Assembly (NCBI GenBank): GCA_014377915.1
Contig: JACMOT010000359.1
Span: 1 to 5,391 of the forward strand
DNA length: 5,391 nucleotides
From: Tardiphaga sp.
Lineage (GTDB): Bacteria; Pseudomonadota; Alphaproteobacteria; Rhizobiales; Xanthobacteraceae
Reading direction: 5' to 3'
Positions 1 to 5,391 of this stretch are shown here, in pieces. The first letter of the stretch is position 1, and every line of letters starts with the position of its first letter. The translations under genes and the position numbers were made by a program. The notes below the pieces were generated by a model. That model made no database searches. It was not told where the DNA came from and worked only from the letters and a program-made list of their open reading frames with translations.

Positions 1-1
1 C

Positions 2-1012
2 GATTCATTCGTCGTCGACCGCTCCAACACTTTGGCGCAGGCCGCGGCCCGCCAGGTTGCCGCCGCCCGCCGCGGCGAGCCGGTGATGTTCAACCCGCTC
101 TACATCCATGCCGGCGTCGGCCTCGGCAAAACCCATCTGCTGCAGGCGGTGACCTGGGCCGGCAATTCCGGCGCCGAGCGCAAGGTGCTGTATTTGACCG
201 CCGAGAAATTCATGTACGGCTTCGTCGCCGCGCTGAAGACGCAGACGGCGCTGGCCTTCAAGGAAGCGCTGCGCGGCATCGACGTGCTGGTAATCGACGA
301 CATGCAGTTCCTGCAGGGCAAGACCACGCAGGCCGAATTTTGCCACACGCTGAATGCGCTGATCGACGCCGGCCGCCAGGTGGTGATCGCCGCCGATCGT
401 CCGCCGGCCGATCTCGAAAGCCTCGACGAACGGGTCCGCTCGCGCCTCGCCGGCGGCCTGGTCGTCGAAATGGGGTCGCTCGGCGAAGAACTGCGCCTCG
501 GCATCCTGAAGTCGCGCGTCGCAGCGGCACGCGCGCACCACGCTACCTTCGAGGTGCCGCTGCCGGTGCTGGATTATCTTGCCCGCACCATCACCCATAA
601 TGGCCGCGACCTCGAGGGCGCGATCAACCGCCTGCTGGCGCATAGCAAGCTCAACGCCACCCCCGTGACGCTCGAAATGGCCGAGCGCGAAGTGCGCGAC
701 CTGATCCGGCCGATGGAGCCGAAGCGGATCAAGATCGAGGACATTCAGCGCGTCGTGGCCCGGCAGTACAATGTCAGCCGTTCCGATCTGCTGTCGTCGC
801 GTCGCACCGCCAATGTGGTGCGCCCGCGCCAGGTCGCGATGTATCTGGCAAAGACCCTGACGCTGCGCTCGCTGCCGGAAATCGGCCGCCGCTTCGGCGG
901 ACGCGATCACACCACGGTTCTCCATGCCGTGCGCAAGATCGAGGCGCTGGTCGGCAAGGACGTGGCCTTGCAGGACGAGGTCGAGTCGCTGAAACGACAA
1001 CTGCAGGAATAG
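2..1012 (+). CDS. dnaA: Chromosomal replication initiator protein DnaA (3' part, 5' end outside window)
   Basis: DnaA binds DnaA boxes at the origin as an ATP-driven filament, melts DNA and helps load the replicative helicase. The frame is open from base 2 (DSFVVDRSN...) to the TAG at 1010-1012, giving 336 visible residues. Roughly the first 130 residues (domain I, linker and start of the AAA+ domain) are missing, judging by the usual length of about 470. Visible AAA+ motifs are Walker A GVGLGKTH (nt 113-136, Lys at 128-130), Walker B VLVIDD (284-301), the box VII arginine-finger segment RVRSR (431-445, finger Arg at 443-445), and the sensor II arginine in GAINR (629-631). Domain IV, the DNA-binding helix-turn-helix, follows with the family signature [14 protein letters not shown] (896-937). 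The in-frame TTG at 32 is not the start, because conserved sequence continues upstream of it. All key residues are present. The only departure I noticed is Ala in RLAGGL where E. coli has Trp, which I recall as usual in this clade. Confidence 0.98.
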   Translation, partial: DSFVVDRSNTLAQAAARQVAAARRGEPVMFNPLYIHAGVGLGKTHLLQAVTWAGNSGAERKVLYLTAEKFMYGFVAALKTQTALAFKEALRGIDVLVIDDMQFLQGKTTQAEFCHTLNALIDAGRQVVIAADRPPADLESLDERVRSRLAGGLVVEMGSLGEELRLGILKSRVAAARAHHATFEVPLPVLDYLARTITHNGRDLEGAINRLLAHSKLNATPVTLEMAEREVRDLIRPMEPKRIKIEDIQRVVARQYNVSRSDLLSSRRTANVVRPRQVAMYLAKTLTLRSLPEIGRRFGGRDHTTVLHAVRKIEALVGKDVALQDEVESLKRQLQE

Positions 1013-1022
1013 GCCAGCAACT

Positions 1023-1145
1023 CGTCATTCTGGGGCGCGAGGGCACCGCCCGAGCGATCCCGGAATCCCGAGATGTGGCGCGCGGAACATTGCTGGATCT
1101 CGGGTTAGTGGGCGGCCGGCGCCGCCCGCTCCCCAGAATAACAGC
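1023..1145. repeat. Nested palindromic intergenic element between dnaA and dnaN
   Basis: Starting 11 bases after the dnaA stop is a set of nested inverted repeats. The outer arms are ATTCTGGGG (1027-1035) and CCCCAGAAT (1131-1139), a perfect 9-bp match with partial complementarity outside it. The inner arms are CCCGAGAT (1067-1074) and ATCTCGGG (1097-1104). Two small hairpins lie within: GGGC/ACC/GCCC (1041-1051) and GGGCGGC/CGGC/GCCGCCC (1110-1127). The opening TCGTCATTCTGGGG resembles the 'GTCATTCCGGGG...' palindromes that I recall being scattered between genes in Bradyrhizobium and Rhodopseudomonas; that link is recall, not a search. As RNA it would form a long branched structure behind dnaA. 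No T-tract follows, so it is not a typical intrinsic terminator, though it could protect the 3' end or reduce read-through. Confidence 0.6.
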
Positions 1146-1216
1146 TTGGGGCGATCGTCCAAAACGTGGGAGCATCATCTCGTCTCCCCTTGCACTCCGG
1201 TCGCAATCACGCCACC

Positions 1217-1245
1217 TTGCGGACCCTCGCACGCGCACGCAAAAT
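1217..1245 (+). promoter_or_regulatory. Weak candidate sigma-70-type promoter for dnaN
   Basis: TTGCGG (1217-1222), preceded by C as in the alphaproteobacterial CTTG-type -35, is followed after 17 bases by CAAAAT (1240-1245). The match is 3 of 6 at the -35 and 4 of 6 at the -10. It lies about 90 bases before the dnaN start, in the spacer segment left free by the upstream palindrome. Promoters in this group are poorly predicted by consensus, so this is only a candidate. Confidence 0.22.
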
Positions 1246-1272
1246 CCTGCGCGGGCGGGCGTCTATCGCCGT

Positions 1273-1291
1273 GGCACCCGTTCGGGCTGCC
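1273..1291 (+). other. Hairpin in the presumed dnaN leader
   Basis: GGCA+CCC (1273-1279) pairs with GGG+TGCC (1284-1286 and 1288-1291) around a GTTC loop, with one bulged C at 1287, giving a compact 7-bp stem. It ends 44 bases before the dnaN start codon and has no T-tract after it, so it is not a terminator. It could be an incidental product of high GC. No function is assigned. Confidence 0.3.
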
Positions 1292-1322
1292 CGGACCCCA
1301 CCACACGATTTCGAACCGGATC

Positions 1323-1329
1323 GGGCGAG
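1323..1329 (+). promoter_or_regulatory. Degenerate ribosome binding site deciding the dnaN start
   Basis: GGGCGAG sits 6 bases before the ATG at 1336. It is a weak Shine-Dalgarno match, but the spacing is right. It supports the ATG at 1336 over the in-frame GTG at 1075, which would add 87 residues read from spacer and palindrome sequence. Confidence 0.4.
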
Positions 1330-1335
1330 TTTGCT

Positions 1336-2454
1336 ATGAAGGTTACCGTCGAACGCGCGCAATTGCTGAAGTCGCTGAGCCATGTGCACCGCGTGGTCGA
1401 GCGTCGCAACACGATCCCGATCCTCGGTAACGTGCTGATCCGCGCCGAAAACGCCCGGCTATCGCTGAAAGCCACCGACCTCGATCTCGAAGTCACCGAG
1501 ACGCTGGCCGCCGAAGTCGGCACCGCCGGTTCCACCACCGTTCCCGCGCATATGTTCTATGACATCGTCAGAAAGCTGCCGGACGGTTCGCAGATCGTGC
1601 TGGAAGCCGACAGTGATCGCTCCGTGCTGGCGATCAAGGCCGGGCGCTCACGCTTCACCCTGCAGACCCTGCCGGAGAACGATTTCCCCGATCTCGCCGC
1701 TGGCGAGATGACGCATTCCTTCGTGCTGCCGGCCTCCGACGTGAAACGACTGATCGATCGCACCCAGTTTGCGATCTCCACCGAGGAGACCCGTTATTAT
1801 CTGAATGGCATCTATCTGCACGCCGCTGGGACCGCCGCGGCCACCACCTTGCGGGCCGTCGCGACCGACGGCCACCGGCTGGCGCAGGTCGACCTGCCGC
1901 TGCCATCTGGCGCCGACGGCATGCCCGGCGTGATCGTGCCGCGGAAGACGGTTGGCGAAGTGCAGCGCCTGATCGAGGACGCCGATGCCGAGTTCGGGAT
2001 CGAGCTGTCGCAGGGCAAGATCCGCTTCACGCTCGGCCATGTCGTGCTGACGTCCAAGCTGATCGACGGCACCTTCCCGGATTATGGCCGCGTCATCCCG
2101 CAGAACAACGACAAGGAACTGATCGTCAACAAGAAGGATTTCGAAGCTGCGGTTGATCGCGTCTCGACCATCTCCAGCGAGCGCGGGCGCGCCGTCAAGC
2201 TGGCGTTGTCGCCGGGCAAACTGATTCTCTCGGTGACCAATCCGGATTCCGGCAGCGCGACCGAGGAGCTTGAAGTCGAATACGCCTCCGACGCGCTCGA
2301 TATCGGCTTCAACTCGCGCTATCTGCTCGACATCGCCGCCCAGATCGAGGGCGATGTCGCGATCCTGCGCCTCGCCGATCCCGGTTCGCCGACGCTGGTG
2401 CAGGACAAGGAATCCAAAGGCGCGCTCTACGTCCTGATGCCGATGCGGGTGTGA
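1336..2454 (+). CDS. dnaN: DNA polymerase III beta subunit, sliding clamp DnaN
   Basis: DnaN dimerises into a ring around DNA, tethers DNA polymerase III and serves as a docking platform for polymerases, ligase, mismatch-repair proteins and the Hda-type DnaA regulator. The product is 372 residues, normal for the family, and fits three topologically similar domains of about 120 residues each. It begins MKVTVERAQLLKSLSHVHRV, a standard DnaN opening. Recognisable family segments are TDGHRLA (residues 177-183), which lines the peptide-binding pocket, TFPDYGRVIP in the inter-domain region, and the C-terminus YVLMPMRV. In E. coli the last residues, MPMRL, complete the clamp-binding pocket; here the final residue is Val instead of Leu, a conservative change. 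The ATG at 1336 is chosen because homology starts exactly there. The gene follows dnaA by 323 bases and precedes recF by 200 bases, so its transcription may be partly independent. Confidence 0.98.
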   Translation: MKVTVERAQLLKSLSHVHRVVERRNTIPILGNVLIRAENARLSLKATDLDLEVTETLAAEVGTAGSTTVPAHMFYDIVRKLPDGSQIVLEADSDRSVLAIKAGRSRFTLQTLPENDFPDLAAGEMTHSFVLPASDVKRLIDRTQFAISTEETRYYLNGIYLHAAGTAAATTLRAVATDGHRLAQVDLPLPSGADGMPGVIVPRKTVGEVQRLIEDADAEFGIELSQGKIRFTLGHVVLTSKLIDGTFPDYGRVIPQNNDKELIVNKKDFEAAVDRVSTISSERGRAVKLALSPGKLILSVTNPDSGSATEELEVEYASDALDIGFNSRYLLDIAAQIEGDVAILRLADPGSPTLVQDKESKGALYVLMPMRV

Positions 2455-2470
2455 GCATTGGCGCTGCGTA

Positions 2471-2622
2471 TTCTTCCTTCTCCCCTTGTGGGGGAAGGTG
2501 CCTTCGCGCAGCGAAAGCGGATGAGGGGTAGCGTCAGGCTCGGAGTTCGTGGCACCCCCCACCCGTCTCGAACGCCCTTCGCGCGTCCCATCCACCCTCT
2601 CCCACAGGGGGAAAGGGAAGAA
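2471..2622. repeat. Dispersed-type inverted repeat filling the dnaN-recF spacer
   Basis: The left arm (2471-2500, TTCTTCCTTCTCCCC...) is matched by the reverse complement of the right arm (about 2593-2622, ...GGGGGAAAGGGAAGAA), agreeing at about 23 of the first 28 positions. Each arm is itself a hairpin: CCCC/TTGT/GGGG on the left (2482-2493) and CTCCC/ACA/GGGGG on the right (2599-2611). A third stem, TTCGC/GCA/GCGAA (2503-2515), lies inside, followed by a GGATGAGGGG-type segment. I recall this 'CCTTCTCCCCTTGTGGGG...GGATGAGGGG...CACCCTCTCCCACA' pattern as a widespread REP-like intergenic repeat in Bradyrhizobium and relatives; copy number here cannot be seen from one window. Read as protein it gives strings such as PSPLVGEG and PLPQGERE, which appear in many spurious annotated ORFs. 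It ends 32 bases before recF. Confidence 0.75.
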
Positions 2623-2654
2623 AGAGCGCAGCCGCCGCTGCGGACCCTGACGAT

Positions 2655-3794
2655 ATGACCGCCTCCCGCATTCATCGCCTGACGCTCACCCACTTCCGCA
2701 ATTATCGCGCGACGTCGTTGCGTACGCGCGGCGACATGGTCGCGCTGGTCGGCCCCAACGGCGCTGGCAAGACCAATTGCCTCGAAGCCATCTCCTTCCT
2801 ATCCCCCGGCCGCGGGCTGCGCCGCGCCACGCTTGATGACGTTGCCGACATCCAGGGCGACGGCTCCTGGGCGGTGTCGGCCGAGGTCGAGGGCGAGGTC
2901 GGCCTCGCTACGCTCGGTACCGGCATCGATCCGCCGGCAAACGAAGCGGCCTCCAGCAGCCGGCGCTGTCGCATCGACCGCGAGCCGGTGGGGTCGGCGG
3001 CGGCATTCGGCGATCATTTGCGGATGGTGTGGCTGACGCCGGCAATGGACCAGCTGTTCATGGGCGCGGCCTCCGAGCGCCGCCGCTTCTTCGATCGGCT
3101 GGTGCTGGCGATCGACAAGGACCATTCCAGCCGCGTCTCGGCGCTGGAGCGCAGCCTGCGCTCGCGCAACCGGCTGCTGGAAGAGCGCCGCGCCGACAGC
3201 CACTGGCTCGACGCCATCGAGCGCGAGACGGCGGAACTCGCGGTCGCGGTGGCGGCGATGCGCGGCGAAACCGTGACGCGGCTGGCGGCGATGTTGCGCG
3301 CGCGGGAAGAAACCTCACCATTTCCCTCGGCGCGCATCATGCTCGATGGCTGGATGGAGAACGCGCTGGTCCGCGAGCCCGCCACCGCGGTGGAAGACCG
3401 CTACCGCCAGATCCTTCGCGATGGCCGGCCGCGCGATGCCGCCGCCGGGCGCACGCTGGATGGCCCGCATCTCACCGATCTGCAGGTCATCTATGCGCCG
3501 AAGAACATGCCGGCGCGCGACGCCTCGACCGGCGAGCAGAAGGCGCTGCTGATCGGACTGATCCTGGCCCACGCGACGCTGGTGGCCGAGATGACCGGCA
3601 TCACACCGCTGCTGTTGCTGGATGAGGTCGTCGCGCATCTCGATCCCGACCGACGCCGCGCCTTGTTCGGCGAACTGGGCAAACTCGGTGCCCAGGTCTG
3701 GATGACCGGCGCCGATCCCGCTGCCTTCGCCGAGATCGGCGGCTCCGGCGAGGTTTTTGACGTCGACAATGGCCGCGTCACGCGGCGGGAATGA
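2655..3794 (+). CDS. recF: DNA replication and repair protein RecF
   Basis: RecF is an SMC/ABC-type ATPase that binds gapped DNA and, with RecO and RecR, helps RecA load on SSB-coated single strands during daughter-strand gap repair and fork restart. The product is 379 residues, slightly longer than the 357 of E. coli RecF; the extra length probably lies around residues 85-115, which are Ala/Ser/Pro-rich. Motifs in order are LTHFRNY near the N-terminus (residues 11-17), Walker A GPNGAGKT (33-40), FLSPGRGLR just after it, TLDGPHLTDL before the signature, ABC signature STGEQKALL (291-299), Walker B LLLLDE (319-324, catalytic Glu324) and the D-loop AHLDP (327-331). The ATPase appears intact. The ATG at 2655 is set by homology at residue 1. 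Its Shine-Dalgarno is poor, only GGA at 2642-2644 about 10 bases upstream, suggesting low translation, which fits a low-abundance protein. It lies 200 bases after dnaN and 230 before gyrB. Confidence 0.97.
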   Translation: MTASRIHRLTLTHFRNYRATSLRTRGDMVALVGPNGAGKTNCLEAISFLSPGRGLRRATLDDVADIQGDGSWAVSAEVEGEVGLATLGTGIDPPANEAASSSRRCRIDREPVGSAAAFGDHLRMVWLTPAMDQLFMGAASERRRFFDRLVLAIDKDHSSRVSALERSLRSRNRLLEERRADSHWLDAIERETAELAVAVAAMRGETVTRLAAMLRAREETSPFPSARIMLDGWMENALVREPATAVEDRYRQILRDGRPRDAAAGRTLDGPHLTDLQVIYAPKNMPARDASTGEQKALLIGLILAHATLVAEMTGITPLLLLDEVVAHLDPDRRRALFGELGKLGAQVWMTGADPAAFAEIGGSGEVFDVDNGRVTRRE

Positions 3795-3831
3795 CAATCG
3801 TCGCCGCGCATCATCCGATACCGTCCAGGCG

Positions 3832-3849
3832 GCCGCAAACCGGCTTTTT
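3832..3849 (+). terminator. Weak intrinsic terminator candidate after recF
   Basis: GCCG (3832-3835) pairs with CGGC (3841-3844) around the loop CAAAC and is followed directly by five T residues (3845-3849). It lies 37 bases after the recF stop. The stem has only 4 G/C pairs plus a possible G-U pair, so termination would be inefficient on hairpin strength alone. Confidence 0.35.
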
Positions 3850-3863
3850 CGGTGGCCCCAAAA

Positions 3864-3877
3864 CCGCCTGCCGGCGG
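3864..3877 (-). terminator. Possible opposite-strand hairpin terminator
   Basis: CCGCC (3864-3868) pairs with GGCGG (3873-3877) around TGCC. Read on the - strand the stem is followed by TTTT, the complement of AAAA at 3860-3863. On the + strand no T-tract follows. It could stop antisense transcription coming from the gyrB side, but no - strand gene is supported here, so it may be incidental. Confidence 0.22.
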
Positions 3878-3899
3878 CTTGAAAAACCATCCAAAAAGT

Positions 3900-3924
3900 C
3901 TATTTATTCAATAGCTTGAAAGCT
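3900..3924 (+). promoter_or_regulatory. A/T-rich patch with two inverted repeats, candidate gyrB upstream control region
   Basis: In the most A/T-rich stretch of the window, CTATT (3900-3904) and AATAG (3910-3914) form an inverted repeat, overlapped by AGCTT-GA-AAGCT (3913-3924). The second contains TTGAAA (3916-3921), a 4-of-6 match to a -35 hexamer. No convincing -10 lies 16-18 bases downstream (the region there is GCTAGGCGCG), so the promoter call is weak. Position, 101-125 bases upstream of gyrB, and base composition both fit a control region. Confidence 0.28.
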
Positions 3925-3971
3925 GCGACTTTGCGCTAGGCGCGGCCTCCCTTTCATGGCACAAATAGCCT

Positions 3972-5391
<1,420 letters not shown>

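Noticed and set aside
5..1000. 331-codon open frame on the - strand opposite dnaA
   Set aside because: Mirrors dnaA almost end to end, with low-complexity His/Arg/Gln/Ala composition and no family motif. The DnaA frame has all expected motifs.
1075..1335. 87-codon N-terminal extension of dnaN from a GTG at 1075
   Set aside because: The added residues (Arg/Pro/Gly-rich) read through the palindromic element and have no counterpart in the DnaN family. Homology begins at the ATG at 1336, which has a plausibly spaced ribosome site.
1648..2595. 315-codon open frame on the - strand opposite dnaN, running into the repeat
   Set aside because: It starts inside the intergenic repeat and then follows the complement of dnaN. 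No domain is visible, and the composition matches the other antisense shadows.
2458..2658. 66-codon + strand ORF between dnaN and recF
   Set aside because: It is almost entirely the translated repeat (PSPLVGEG, PLPQGERE), a known type of spurious ORF, and it overlaps the recF start.
3029..3625. 198-codon + strand frame inside recF
   Set aside because: An out-of-frame reading of recF made of Arg/Ala/Gly/Pro-rich sequence without motifs; recF has an intact ATPase in the other frame.

Overview
This is an ordinary, well-conserved chromosomal core region: the dnaA-dnaN-recF-gyrB replication and repair cluster of an alphaproteobacterium. All four genes lie on the + strand. The protein sequences (for example the DnaA stretch '[15 protein letters not shown]' and the GyrB N-terminus 'MTEPARQP') and the style of the intergenic repeats resemble Bradyrhizobium, Rhodopseudomonas and relatives (Nitrobacteraceae/Bradyrhizobiaceae, Hyphomicrobiales). 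The assignment rests on recall, not a search. The DNA is GC-rich with strong third-position G/C.

Layout: (1) 2-1012, the 3' part of dnaA, from within the AAA+ domain to the stop. (2) 1013-1335, a 323-base spacer holding a nested palindromic element (1023-1145), a weak promoter candidate and a leader hairpin. (3) 1336-2454, complete dnaN (372 aa). (4) 2455-2654, a 200-base spacer almost filled by a dispersed-type inverted repeat (2471-2622). (5) 2655-3794, complete recF (379 aa). (6) 3795-4024, a 230-base spacer with a weak terminator candidate, an A/T-rich patch with small inverted repeats, two GANTC methylation motifs and a good Shine-Dalgarno for gyrB. (7) 4025-5391, the first 455 codons of gyrB, cut by the window end inside the TOPRIM domain.

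How the genes work together: DnaA opens the origin and helps load helicase. DnaN is the sliding clamp for DNA polymerase III. RecF binds gapped DNA at stalled forks and helps RecR/RecO load RecA. GyrB is the ATPase subunit of DNA gyrase, which removes positive supercoils ahead of the fork. The sizeable spacers (323, 200 and 230 bases) suggest that the genes are not one tightly coupled operon.

I found no novel system, mobile element, CRISPR array, tRNA or rRNA. The points worth a second look are the two different repeat elements in successive spacers and the possible regulatory architecture upstream of gyrB. Several long open frames exist on the opposite strand (417, 331 and 315 codons), but they mirror the real genes and are best read as high-GC artefacts.
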